Origin: Lachnospiraceae bacterium
Lineage (GTDB): Bacteria; Bacillota; Clostridia; Lachnospirales; Lachnospiraceae
Direction: 5' to 3'
Length of the DNA: 64,000 bases
Assembly: GCA_902363135.1 (NCBI GenBank)
Contig: CABIZF010000001.1
Span: 496,001-560,000, forward strand
Part shown: positions 24,343 through 34,030 of the stretch, piece by piece
Numbering within the stretch: position 1 is the first letter of the stretch
Layout: each line of letters opens with the position of its first letter
Program-made: the position numbers and the translations under genes
Notes under the pieces: generated by a model
What the model saw: only the letters and a program-made list of their open reading frames with translations
Told to the model about the DNA's origin: nothing
Databases searched by the model: none

Positions 24343-26268
24343 ATGGAGTATATTGTAGCGAAAGATGGAAGAATTCGCATTAAATCCAAGGGGCGGATGT
24401 TGCTTGAGGATCTATATCCGGGAATGGATGGAAGTGAAGTTCATCCGATTCGCGTGACGGTAACAGAACAGAAGATTTTATGGGAGCTTTCTGAGGGAAG
24501 CATTTGTCTTGAAATAGAGCAAAGAGAAGAAAACAGGATATGTTTTCGGTATCGCTTAGACGGTTGGGAAGAGCTTCCGCATACATTTCATTATTTTTAC
24601 AGAGCGAAGACAAATGCTGACGGATGTTATCAGGCAGCAGAGGGGATGGGAGGAAATACTGGATATTGGACAAAAGAAAAAATTAAATCGGCAGATATCG
24701 TGATGAGTTATGGACTTGGCGCATTGCAGTTTTTAGGGGAAGAGAAAGCTGCATTGTTGCTTTATTCAGAAGAACAGAAGCATTATGAAAATATTTGCGA
24801 AACAGAGGCATTTAAGAGAGCATTTTATACGGATGGAAGTGGATTAAGGACAGAAAAAGAAACAATGATTTGTTCTTATGGTTTAAGAACAGAACGTATG
24901 AAGAGAAGCGCAGTACTTCTGCCAGAATTTTATATAGAGTATTCTGAGACGATAGAAAGTGGATTAGAAAAAGCTGCTAAAAAGATTGGAAGAGAGATGG
25001 GAGCCAGATTGGCAGCACCGCCTGCGTATCATTGGTGCTCCTGGTACTATTGCTATCATAATTTTGACCGGGTTCAGCTGGAGGAATATTTAACAGGATT
25101 GGAAAAAATGGAGGAAAAACCACCGATCCGTTATTTTCAAATTGATGCCGGATATTTTCCGTCAACAGGAGATTGGCTGGAATGTACAGAACGGTTCCCG
25201 CTTGGCTTGCAGGAAGCGTTTGAACGAATCAATCAGGCAGGATATTTGCCAGGCATATGGGTTGGGGCATTTATGGTAGGAAATAGAAGCAAATTGTATC
25301 GACAGCATCCGGATTGGATTTTATATGATCTGGATGATAAACCGGTTCGACCATGGATTACGGATAACGAACCAAAGCCGTGGGGGTACCAGGATGAAGA
25401 GTACTATATATTAGATACGTCTCATCCGGATGCAATGGAATATATGCGTAATGTTTTTACAACACTTCATGACTGGGGAGCTCGTATGTTTAAGACCGAT
25501 TTTATGCTGTGGGGCTTGCAGGACAGTAGCAGGGTAAAAAGACATACACCTGGAAAAACATCAGTAGAATATTTCAGAGAGTATCTTCAGATGATCAGAG
25601 AGGCAATTGGTGAAGAAAGCTATTGGCTCGGCTGTATTGCACCGTTTTTACCATTTGTAGGATATGCAGATGGAATGCGTATTGGTGGAGATGTAGGTTC
25701 CAGCTGGAACGGTGAGTTTGGTCCGCAGAATATGATGCGGTGTCTCGTTGGAAATAATTATACAAATCATAATTATTACCAGATCGATCCAGATGCGGTC
25801 ATGCTTCGGGAGTTCCAGATTCGTTTAAACGAGAGGGAGATATATAGTCTTGCACTTCTTGCGGCAATGTCAGGAAGCTGTATCTATACGTCAGATCCGC
25901 TTCATTTAATTAAAAAAGATCGTCGGGAGCTGTTCTTATTCTTGAAGCCAGATATCAGAAGAAAAGCAAATATTCCATTCTTGGGTGAGGAACGAAAAGA
26001 AATGGTATTTGTTCAACATGGAAAAAACAGCAGCCTGATATTCATTTTAAATAAATCAGAGAGTGTTTTAAAAGAAGCCTATACATTACAGCAACTAGGC
26101 ATTCCAACATCATATAGCGTTGTTCGGGTAATGACAGGAGAGCAGGAAGGACTGTGGAAACAAAAATTACTGGTGGATATAGAGCCGCATGATTGCAGAC
26201 TGTATCTTGCAACTTCAGATAAAAACCCGACAATTCATTATGAGAATCTTTGGATGAATATACAGTAA
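24343..26268 (+). CDS. GH36-like alpha-galactosidase
   Basis: A 641-residue intracellular hydrolase of the GH36/GH-D clan. A beta-sandwich N-terminal region precedes a TIM barrel (from about residue 220). The predicted nucleophile is D386 in MFKTDFMLWG and the acid/base D450 in RIGGDVGSSW. Other family segments are YFQIDAGYF and PGIWVGAFMVG. GH36 enzymes mainly release alpha-galactose, for example from raffinose-type sugars; alpha-N-acetylgalactosaminidase is an alternative. The start at 24343 has GGAGAGGA just upstream. It is the last gene of the AT-rich glycan island. Confidence 0.88.
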   Translation: MEYIVAKDGRIRIKSKGRMLLEDLYPGMDGSEVHPIRVTVTEQKILWELSEGSICLEIEQREENRICFRYRLDGWEELPHTFHYFYRAKTNADGCYQAAEGMGGNTGYWTKEKIKSADIVMSYGLGALQFLGEEKAALLLYSEEQKHYENICETEAFKRAFYTDGSGLRTEKETMICSYGLRTERMKRSAVLLPEFYIEYSETIESGLEKAAKKIGREMGARLAAPPAYHWCSWYYCYHNFDRVQLEEYLTGLEKMEEKPPIRYFQIDAGYFPSTGDWLECTERFPLGLQEAFERINQAGYLPGIWVGAFMVGNRSKLYRQHPDWILYDLDDKPVRPWITDNEPKPWGYQDEEYYILDTSHPDAMEYMRNVFTTLHDWGARMFKTDFMLWGLQDSSRVKRHTPGKTSVEYFREYLQMIREAIGEESYWLGCIAPFLPFVGYADGMRIGGDVGSSWNGEFGPQNMMRCLVGNNYTNHNYYQIDPDAVMLREFQIRLNEREIYSLALLAAMSGSCIYTSDPLHLIKKDRRELFLFLKPDIRRKANIPFLGEERKEMVFVQHGKNSSLIFILNKSESVLKEAYTLQQLGIPTSYSVVRVMTGEQEGLWKQKLLVDIEPHDCRLYLATSDKNPTIHYENLWMNIQ

Positions 26269-26282
26269 AATACTTCTTTTGC

Positions 26283-26311
26283 TTGACCATCTTCTCCGGC
26301 TTGTGTAAACT
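26283..26311 (+). promoter_or_regulatory. Promoter of the DegV gene
   Basis: TTGACC at 26283-26288, 17-bp spacer, TAAACT at 26306-26311. Confidence 0.65.
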
Positions 26312-26352
26312 AGAGATGGAAAACAATAACAAGTCAGGGAGGAATGTTTGAC

Positions 26353-27240
26353 ATGGGAGATTATATTATCAGCTGCTGCTCGACAGCAGACCTGACCGAG
26401 GAGCACTTTCGGTCAAGGGATATTCATTATATTTGCTTTCATTATGAACTGGATGGAAAACAGTATCCGGATGACCTTGGAAAGTCAATGCCGTTTCCGG
26501 AGTTTTATGCGGCAATGGCAAATGGAGCAATGACAAAGACGTCACAGATCAATGCAGAAGAGTTTGAGGCTTATTTTGAGCCTTTTCTGAAGGATGGAAA
26601 GGACATTCTCCATGTCTGCCTGTCTTCTGGTATTACCGGTGTAATCAATTCTGCGATGATCGCAAAAACAAATCTGGAAGAGAAGTATCCGCAACGAAAA
26701 ATATGCATCGTAGATTCGCTGGCAGCGTCGTCCGGATACGGGCTTTTGATGGATAAGATTGCGGATCAGCGGGATGCAGGTCTGTCTCTGGGCGAATTGG
26801 AGCAGTGGATCCTGGCACATCGACTGGAGGTCAATCACTGGTTCTTCTCGACAGATCTGACTTTCTATATCCGCGGCGGCCGTATTTCCAAAACAGCAGG
26901 CTTTGTCGGCGGTCTTTTGAATATCTGCCCGCTTTTAAATGTCAATGATGAGGGAAAGCTGATTCCGCGCAGCAAGATCCGTACGAAGCGTAAGGTGATC
27001 GCGGCAATTGTTGAACGGATGAAAGAAAATGCGGCAAATGGTGCGGACTATGCAGATAAATGTTATATTTCACAATCGGCGTGTCTGGAAGATGCAAAGG
27101 CTGTGGCTGCGCTGGTAGAGGAATATTTTCCACATCTGAAGGGGAAGGTAGAGATCAACGACATCGGCACGACAATCGGCAGTCATACAGGCCCGGGGAC
27201 AGTTGCTTTGTTCTTCTGGGGGAAGAGGCGCGAAGGATAG
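26353..27240 (+). CDS. DegV/FakB family fatty acid-binding protein
   Basis: A 295-residue DegV-fold protein. The family binds a fatty acid in a cleft between two domains, and the FakB members present it to the FakA kinase for phosphorylation and use in phospholipid synthesis. Visible motifs are the N-terminal STADL, the SSGITGVINSA loop and DSLAASSGYGLLMDKI. The ATG at 26353 is spaced correctly from AGGGAGGA, whereas the ATG at 26344 is too close. No fakA gene is present in the window. Confidence 0.9.
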   Translation: MGDYIISCCSTADLTEEHFRSRDIHYICFHYELDGKQYPDDLGKSMPFPEFYAAMANGAMTKTSQINAEEFEAYFEPFLKDGKDILHVCLSSGITGVINSAMIAKTNLEEKYPQRKICIVDSLAASSGYGLLMDKIADQRDAGLSLGELEQWILAHRLEVNHWFFSTDLTFYIRGGRISKTAGFVGGLLNICPLLNVNDEGKLIPRSKIRTKRKVIAAIVERMKENAANGADYADKCYISQSACLEDAKAVAALVEEYFPHLKGKVEINDIGTTIGSHTGPGTVALFFWGKRREG

Positions 27241-27316
27241 AAGCTTTTGCTTTGGCGAAAGAAAGATGATGAAGTTGGGAAAATGTGAACAAAGTATGAA
27301 ATCCGGTTTGGATGAC

Positions 27317-27344
27317 TTGCAATCTGTTCTATTAGTGCTATAAT
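27317..27344 (+). promoter_or_regulatory. Promoter of the L25/Ctc gene
   Basis: TTGCAA at 27317-27322, 16-bp spacer, perfect TATAAT at 27339-27344. Transcription would begin near 27351, leaving an untranslated leader of about 175 bases. Confidence 0.7.
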
Positions 27345-27368
27345 ATCCATAGTGCATAGGGAACTTAC

Positions 27369-27418
27369 AAAGAGCTCTTAACTACACGTTTTGTAAAAGC
27401 TGTAGAGAGAGCTTTTTT
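27369..27418 (+). promoter_or_regulatory. Terminator-like leader hairpin before L25/Ctc
   Basis: AAAGAGCTCT (27369-27378) pairs with AGAGCTTTTT (27408-27417, one G-U), and CTACA (27382-27386) with TGTAG (27401-27405) continues the stem. The descending arm runs into six T residues. It sits about 20 bases after the predicted start of transcription and over 100 bases before the start codon, as an attenuator would. Confidence 0.6.
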
Positions 27419-27524
27419 GATTATGTACGGGCCAAGGGCTGTTTCCAGAAAAACTGAAAGACCTGAAGACCAGACCAGGATCGCGATGCCGCGACCGAAT
27501 AAGGAAAAACAGGAGGAACAGATT

Positions 27525-28112
27525 ATGATTACAACACTGAAAGCGCAGAAGAGAGATACAGCAGTAAAGGCAAAGAAGTTAAGGCGGGATGGATTTACAA
27601 CAGGTGTTCTGTATGGACGCGAGATGGAGGAGTCCATGCCGCTTCAGTTTGATACAAAGGATGCAATGCGGTTTATCGGCAAGAATACAAAGGGCGCGCA
27701 GGTCGTTCTGGATCTTGGAGATAAAAAGGTCAGCGCAATTGTAAAAGATATTGATTACAATAGCATGCAGCGTCAGATTATGTCTCTGGATTTCCAGGCT
27801 CTGGTAAAGGGTGAGAAGATTTCTACCAGTGTTCCGGTCAAATTTGAGAATGCGGAGATCGTACAGGGCATTGTGGAGCAGGAGCTTTCCGAGATTCATT
27901 ATAAAGCAGAGCCGGATCAGCTTCTGGATACGATTGTGATTGACTTTAAGGAGATTTCCCCGGAGGTACGGGATATGCACGTCAAGGATCTGCACTTGGA
28001 GGAGAAAGGAATCCATCTGATCACACCGGAAGACGACACGATCTTTCATATAGCTGACTATGCAAAGGCAGAAGAGACAGACGATGCAGAGGAAGAAGCT
28101 GCAGCAGAATAG
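27525..28112 (+). CDS. rplY: 50S ribosomal protein L25 / general stress protein Ctc
   Basis: A 195-residue member of the long L25/Ctc family, which binds 5S rRNA. The N-terminal L25 domain (about 1-90, LKAQKRDTAVKAKKLRRDGFTTGVLYG) is followed by the beta-rich TL5 domain. The very acidic tail is TDDAEEEAAAE. The start at 27525 follows AGGAGG; the open frame upstream of it is leader sequence. It is a single-gene unit with a strong terminator and a hairpin-containing leader, so regulation at the transcript level is possible. Confidence 0.93.
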   Translation: MITTLKAQKRDTAVKAKKLRRDGFTTGVLYGREMEESMPLQFDTKDAMRFIGKNTKGAQVVLDLGDKKVSAIVKDIDYNSMQRQIMSLDFQALVKGEKISTSVPVKFENAEIVQGIVEQELSEIHYKAEPDQLLDTIVIDFKEISPEVRDMHVKDLHLEEKGIHLITPEDDTIFHIADYAKAEETDDAEEEAAAE

Positions 28113-28152
28113 AAGAAACAGCAGACGATTAAACAAAACAGAGAGAAGTGAG

Positions 28153-28194
28153 AGCTTCCTGGAATCCGAAGAAGGGTTACAGGAAGCTTTTTTT
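28153..28194 (+). terminator. Intrinsic terminator of L25/Ctc
   Basis: AGCTTCCTG (28153-28161) pairs perfectly with CAGGAAGCT (28180-28188), followed by six T residues. Confidence 0.9.
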
Positions 28195-28310
28195 CTATTT
28201 ATTATTCTGGAGCAGGTAAGTTTCCTGCTTCCGTTGTGCAGAGCAATAGGCAGTGAAAAAATTGTATGAAAAAAAATACTTGCTATCCTAGCTGGTATCG
28301 GTTAGTATAT

Positions 28311-28448
28311 CTGTATTGCATCGCGGTAGCAAGGTAAAGTGAAAGCGAACTAAAGCAAAAGCGAACTAAAGCAACTACGATCATGAGCAAGTAATGAAGC
28401 CAGGCCCTGTCAGTAGAGCTGCAGGGATGGATTGCGAATGTCTGCTTT
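28311..28448 (+). repeat. Structured mosaic repeat with 16-bp tandem duplication
   Basis: The 3' part (28381-28448) matches the 9556-9649 copy: ATGAGCAAGTAATGAAGC, the hairpin CCCTG-t-CAGT-aga-GCTG-CAGGG, and GGATTGCGAATGTCTGCTTT. Differences keep pairing through G-U pairs. The 5' hairpin position is occupied by a weak stem (ATCGCGGTAGC at about 28319-28329 against GCAACTACGAT). Its loop holds two copies of a 16-bp unit (AGCGAACTAAAGCAAA, period 16, about 28344-28374). The rest of the 28195-28480 spacer holds nothing else I can name. Confidence 0.8.
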
Positions 28449-28480
28449 ACTTGGTAAAATAAGAGTGAGTCAAAGCAGAT

Positions 28481-28514
28481 AAAAAGAGGCTTCGAAGCAA
28501 AATACTTCGAAGCC
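28481..28514 (-). terminator. Intrinsic terminator of the secreted OB-like gene
   Basis: On the minus strand GGCTTCGAAG (28514-28505) pairs perfectly with CTTCGAAGCC (28497-28488), followed by a T-rich tract (28485-28481). Confidence 0.8.
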
Positions 28515-28528
28515 TTATTTTGTCAGCT

Positions 28529-29320
28529 TTACTCTGCAGCGGTCACAGAAGTGATATGCGGATTTACGCCCTCGTACCAGTACAGGAAGCCTTCCATATC
28601 GATCTTGTCACCGATCTTCAGCTCCTTGACTGCCTTATACACATCAGTTGTGTTGTCGCACAGATAAGACTCAACGGTGAATGTATAGGTCTCTCCGTTT
28701 AAGGAAACGTTGAAGTAAAGATCGTCTCCATCAGAGCCTGAGCCATCATAGTTGTAAAGGAAAGCGACGTCGTTACCGGACTCGTCCTGACCGGCTGACT
28801 CTACGGTCATACCCTTGAAGGAAACGAACTGGTTCTGGTAGTCGATCAGTTCATCCTTGCCGAGCAGATCAGTAACATCCTTAACCGGAGCGATGTATTC
28901 GCCATCCTCGATCTCGATTGTCGCATCTGCGATCTCGACCTCGCCGGACCACTCAGCCTTGTAGCCGGTGACTTTGATCTTGGTACCCGGAACGAGCTTT
29001 GCATAGTCATCTTCAGAGCAGGCAGCGTTGTATACGAAATAAGCGCCGTCCTTATCCTGAGTATAGAGGGTAGCTTTGTCTTCCCACCAGGACTGTTTTG
29101 CCTGTACATAAGCCTCGATCACAACTTCATCGTCGACTGCTGCAGCCATGTACTCGTCATAGGTCATAACACCTTCGGACTTTACATCCTCAGACTCTGC
29201 TTCGGAAACAGCCTCTGTAGCAGCTTCTGTAGCGGCCTCGGTAGTTTCCTCGGCCATAGCCGTGCAGGAAAAAGCGAATGCCATGGAAAGTGTCAGTGCC
29301 AGTGCAATGTTCTTCTTCAT
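28529..29320 (-). CDS. Secreted protein with two OB-like segments, function unknown
   Basis: A 263-residue protein with a signal peptide (MKKNIALALTLSMAFAFS..., cleavage after AMA). A low-complexity linker rich in TEA/SEA follows, then two similar beta-rich segments (about residues 62-140 and 145-263). Each has an 'EAYVQAK ... GTKIKVTGY' or 'VSFKGMTVES ... GDKIDMEGF' pattern that resembles bacterial OB-fold domains. I do not know its function. The linker type also appears as the C-terminal tail of MetQ. It has its own promoter and terminator. Confidence 0.8.
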   Translation of the reverse strand: MKKNIALALTLSMAFAFSCTAMAEETTEAATEAATEAVSEAESEDVKSEGVMTYDEYMAAAVDDEVVIEAYVQAKQSWWEDKATLYTQDKDGAYFVYNAACSEDDYAKLVPGTKIKVTGYKAEWSGEVEIADATIEIEDGEYIAPVKDVTDLLGKDELIDYQNQFVSFKGMTVESAGQDESGNDVAFLYNYDGSGSDGDDLYFNVSLNGETYTFTVESYLCDNTTDVYKAVKELKIGDKIDMEGFLYWYEGVNPHITSVTAAE

Positions 29321-29360
29321 AATACCTCTCCTTTTTGCTTATGAATGATTTGCAAAAATT

Positions 29361-29389
29361 ATTATACCTCATTTCTTCAATGGAATCAA
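29361..29389 (-). promoter_or_regulatory. Promoter of the secreted OB-like gene
   Basis: On the minus strand TTGATT (29389-29384), 17-bp spacer, TATAAT (29366-29361). The -35 box overlaps the stop codon of the upstream binding-protein gene. Confidence 0.75.
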
Positions 29390-30996
29390 GTAAGTCGCCT
29401 GTTTCTGCGTCTCTTTTTCCCTATCTGTGTAAATATATACAGAAGAATCAGAATCCAGGTGACGATCAGCCCGCCGAGCAGAGCAATCGCTGTATCCGGA
29501 AGCGGACCGAGATCTGCTTTGCCGCCGGAGGATGATGCATCGATCTGATCCAGATGGTAGAGCGAGGTGACGTCGCGGTACATGGACTGAATGAAATCGT
29601 CATTGACCTCTTTTTTTCTACGGACGGATTTGGAGACGGTCTCAATGAGCTGACCGGCAGCATCGCGCAAAGAGGCGGAGCCGTTGAATACCGGTGTAAC
29701 GAAGGTGTCATCAATGTGAGACAGAAGAAGCTTGGCAGCTTTGATCTTTACTTCGTAATGGGTCGAGGTATCTTCGCCACATCGGGAGAGGTAATCCTGA
29801 TAGGCGGCAGCTTCCTGTGCCTTTTTTGTGACCGGGATATAGCCTTCGGTTTCGGAGTAGGCGATCTGTACGTCATTGGTCAGAAGATATTGTGTGAACA
29901 GCCAGGAAGCGAGTACCTCCTGTGAGTCAGACTTATTAAAAATGCAGATGGACGGTCCCTGGCTGATCATTTGCGGGTGTTCTGGATCAAACTGCGGTAC
30001 GGTCATCACTTCGGTATCAAAAGAAGTGACGGCGTCTGCGCTGATATCGGAGAGCGGGGCATCCTCGCCCATCCACGTTGCGCCTGCCGTCGAATCCACA
30101 GCGAAGATACACTGGCCGGCATTTAAAAAGTTGGCCGGATAGCCGGAAATCTTGAAGGTCGAAAAAGCACCGCTCTTGACGTGGGCCGCGATCTCCAGAA
30201 GCAGTTCTGACGTCGTATCGTTGAACAGACCGACTGTGCCGTCATCTGAAGAATAGTCAGCATTTTTTTGCTTCAGCATCTGAATCATCATATTATCGGT
30301 CGATTTGTAAATGAATGGAATCAGCACATCCTGATCATTGATGGCATAGGTGCCGTCGGCATTTTGCTTCATTGCAGCTTCTGAGACTTCCCATATGAAA
30401 TCCCATGTCAGCGTATCCGGAAGCGTATAACCGAGCTTTTCCACGTATGTCTTATTGACATAGCAGGCTTCGGTAGAACGCATGAATGGAACAGCATAAG
30501 TATGATCGGAGAATGTGCATTCCTCCAGATATTTGTCAATCATGTCTGATTCACCCGGTCCGTCGTAAGCAAGCTCGGAGCCTCCAAATCCGTATTTTTC
30601 ATTGGAAAAAAGAGTATCGAGCGGTACGACGGTTCCCTCGCCGCTTAAATAGGTGGCGATGTGATCCGGATAGGTGATGCAGACGTTTGGCGTCGTGTCA
30701 GTCGCAATGTTTGTGATGACATCATTATAAATTTTTCCGTAATCCGTGTACAGTCGCAGGTCGACCTTGATGTTTGGATAAAGCGCTTCAAAATCTGAGA
30801 TGGCTTTTTTATAAATATCGGTCTGCGTTTTGTTCGTGTCGTTCTTGGCCCAGAAAGTGATCTCATATGACCTGGAAGTATCGAATTTGTCCGGGATTGC
30901 AAGGCTTTTTGCCTCCTTTGCCCCGTGGCAGCCTGAAAGCAGCAGAAGTGAGGATGCGGCAACGGTAAGCGATAAGACTTTCGATATTTTTTTCAT
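29386..30996 (-). CDS. Sugar-type ABC substrate-binding lipoprotein with C-terminal membrane helix
   Basis: A 536-residue family 1 solute-binding protein. The signal peptide has a lipobox (LLLLSGC, lipidated Cys23). The core matches sugar/glycerol-phosphate-binding proteins (FWAKNDTNKTQTDIYKKAISDFEALYPNIKVDL). Unusually, a hydrophobic helix at about residues 502-525 (ALLGGLIVTWILILLYIF) and a basic end (KKRRRNRRLT) follow the binding domain, so both ends could be membrane-attached. It is the last gene of the importer operon and overlaps the permease gene by 4 bases. The substrate cannot be told. Confidence 0.88.
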   Translation of the reverse strand: MKKISKVLSLTVAASSLLLLSGCHGAKEAKSLAIPDKFDTSRSYEITFWAKNDTNKTQTDIYKKAISDFEALYPNIKVDLRLYTDYGKIYNDVITNIATDTTPNVCITYPDHIATYLSGEGTVVPLDTLFSNEKYGFGGSELAYDGPGESDMIDKYLEECTFSDHTYAVPFMRSTEACYVNKTYVEKLGYTLPDTLTWDFIWEVSEAAMKQNADGTYAINDQDVLIPFIYKSTDNMMIQMLKQKNADYSSDDGTVGLFNDTTSELLLEIAAHVKSGAFSTFKISGYPANFLNAGQCIFAVDSTAGATWMGEDAPLSDISADAVTSFDTEVMTVPQFDPEHPQMISQGPSICIFNKSDSQEVLASWLFTQYLLTNDVQIAYSETEGYIPVTKKAQEAAAYQDYLSRCGEDTSTHYEVKIKAAKLLLSHIDDTFVTPVFNGSASLRDAAGQLIETVSKSVRRKKEVNDDFIQSMYRDVTSLYHLDQIDASSSGGKADLGPLPDTAIALLGGLIVTWILILLYIFTQIGKKRRRNRRLT

Positions 30997-31871
30997 CCCT
31001 TAGTCCCTCCTCTGGAAACGCCAGCCATGACCTTGTTTCGAAAAATCAGAAACAGGACAATGAGCGGGGCGGAGATCACGACAACTGCAGCCATCATAGC
31101 CGGAATGTTTTCCCGGCCAAAGCCATTTTCGCGGATTTCCTGAATGCCGTTTGAGACGAGATAGTAGTTCGGATCGTCGGTAATCAGCCGTGGCCAGACA
31201 TAGGAATTCCAGCATTCGATGATCTTGAGGATTGTGACGGTGATCAGGGTCGGGCGGCAGATTGGCATGAGTACACGCAACAGGTATTTCAGGTCAGAGG
31301 TGCCGTCGACCTTTGCGGCGCGATAGAGCTCATCCGGTACCTGCTCGAAATTTTCCTTCAGAAGATAAATGTAAAAAACAGAGGTGATAGAAGGGAGGAT
31401 CAGGCCGGAAAAGGTGTTGCGCATGTTCAGGTTGGTGATCGTGACAAAATTTGTGATAATGACGAGCTCATTCGGGATCATCATCAGGGAGAGAAAGAGC
31501 GTAAAGGTCAGATTCTTCCCGGTGAATTTCAGACGCGCGAAGGCAAATGCCGCGAGTGTGATGACAATGAGCATGGCTGCGGTCGTTATGATCGTGAAAA
31601 ACAGGGTATTGGCGAGATAGCGGCCGAGCGGGACTGCGGTAAAAGCGTCCTGATAGTTCTGCAGGGTCGGGTGCAGTGTGAAAAATGAGGGAATATGCTC
31701 GGCGTTGTAGCTGCCATAGCTTTTCACCGAGGTAAGCAGCATCCAGTAAAATGGAAACAGGACGATGACGGCCCATAAAAGCAGCAGAAAGTAGACGAGT
31801 ATATTTCGCAGGACGCCCTGTTGCTTTTCTGTGCGCATGGTCTTTTTGTAGTCAGTTGTTTGCTTTTCCAT
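30993..31871 (-). CDS. Sugar ABC transporter permease (MalG/UgpE type)
   Basis: A 292-residue permease with six membrane helices and the EAA-type loop YRAAKVDGTSDLKYLLRVLMPI. The ATG at 31871 has a ribosome site (AAAGG) at 6 bases and overlaps the preceding permease gene by 20 bases; the frame is open 8 codons further upstream. It forms the membrane channel with the next permease. Confidence 0.93.
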   Translation of the reverse strand: MEKQTTDYKKTMRTEKQQGVLRNILVYFLLLLWAVIVLFPFYWMLLTSVKSYGSYNAEHIPSFFTLHPTLQNYQDAFTAVPLGRYLANTLFFTIITTAAMLIVITLAAFAFARLKFTGKNLTFTLFLSLMMIPNELVIITNFVTITNLNMRNTFSGLILPSITSVFYIYLLKENFEQVPDELYRAAKVDGTSDLKYLLRVLMPICRPTLITVTILKIIECWNSYVWPRLITDDPNYYLVSNGIQEIRENGFGRENIPAMMAAVVVISAPLIVLFLIFRNKVMAGVSRGGTKG

Positions 31872-32757
31872 AGAATACCTTTCTCCTGCTGACAAGAAGG
31901 TTGATGCAGGTGATTGTCAGTACGATAATAAAGAGCAGGATCGCCGCGGCTGACGCATAGGATGGGTAGCCGCCGCCTTCCCCGTAAAGCATGTCATAGA
32001 CGTAGCCAACGATCGTATTCATCCCGGCTGCGTTCAGATTTGTGCCGAACAGTGCGACTGCGTCGCTGTAGGATTTGAATGCACCGATGAAGCCAGTGAT
32101 GACCAGATAAAAGATCATCGGGGAGATCATCGGAAGCGTAATCCGCATGAAAATGCGAAATCGCGACGTACCATCGACGCGGGCTGCGTTGTAGTAGCTC
32201 TGATCGACCGAGGCGAGGGCGCCGGTCAGGATCAGAATCTTGAATGGCATGACGACCCAGATCGTGTAAAAGCACAGAACAAACATTTTTGCCCAGTACG
32301 GTCCGTCGATGAAATCCACCGGGCCTGCGCCAAACCATGCGAGCATGAGATTGATCAGCCCGTCGGTGTAAGGCGTCTTTTTGAACAGGATCATAAATAC
32401 AAGACCGACGGCCAGTGTATTTGTGACATAAGGCAGGAAGTAGATGGTCTGAAAGGCCTGGCGCAGCGGCCGGATTGAGCTTAAGGCTGCCGAGATCAGC
32501 AGTGCCAGCAGGGTGGAGAGCGGCACGGTGATGATCACGAGCAGAAACGTATTTTTAATAGCCTGCAGAAAATATGGATCATGCAGGACGTAAGAGTAGT
32601 TGTACCAGCCGACGCCGTAGTAAGTCTGAGATGCGGAATTGTACCCTTCTTCAAACGAGTAGATGAACACGTCGATGAGTGGGTAGACCAGGAAGAATCC
32701 CAGAAACAGAATCGCCGGCAGCAGGTACAGCCATGCTTTAAAGCTTTTCTTTTCCAT
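31852..32757 (-). CDS. Sugar ABC transporter permease (MalF/UgpA type)
   Basis: A 301-residue permease with six membrane helices and the coupling loop YNAARVDGTSRFRIFMRITLPM. The ribosome site AAAGGAG precedes the start. It lies between the ATPase and the second permease in a tightly packed minus-strand operon. Confidence 0.93.
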   Translation of the reverse strand: MEKKSFKAWLYLLPAILFLGFFLVYPLIDVFIYSFEEGYNSASQTYYGVGWYNYSYVLHDPYFLQAIKNTFLLVIITVPLSTLLALLISAALSSIRPLRQAFQTIYFLPYVTNTLAVGLVFMILFKKTPYTDGLINLMLAWFGAGPVDFIDGPYWAKMFVLCFYTIWVVMPFKILILTGALASVDQSYYNAARVDGTSRFRIFMRITLPMISPMIFYLVITGFIGAFKSYSDAVALFGTNLNAAGMNTIVGYVYDMLYGEGGGYPSYASAAAILLFIIVLTITCINLLVSRRKVFYGKANN

Positions 32758-32772
32758 AATAATATAGCTCCT

Positions 32773-33879
<1,107 letters not shown>

Positions 33880-33954
33880 AATTTCTCTTTTCTCCTTATA
33901 CTGAAAAGAAACCGGGCATTGCTGCACCGGAAGGATTCAGGTATTTTATGGATT

Positions 33955-33983
33955 ATTATAGCGGATTTTTGTGCAGGTCACAA
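33955..33983 (-). promoter_or_regulatory. Promoter of the sugar importer operon
   Basis: On the minus strand TTGTGA (33983-33978), 17-bp spacer, perfect TATAAT (33960-33955). Confidence 0.8.
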
Positions 33984-34030
33984 GTCATATCCATAAAAAG
34001 AATGTGTTCTGGATAAACGGGCCGACGGCC

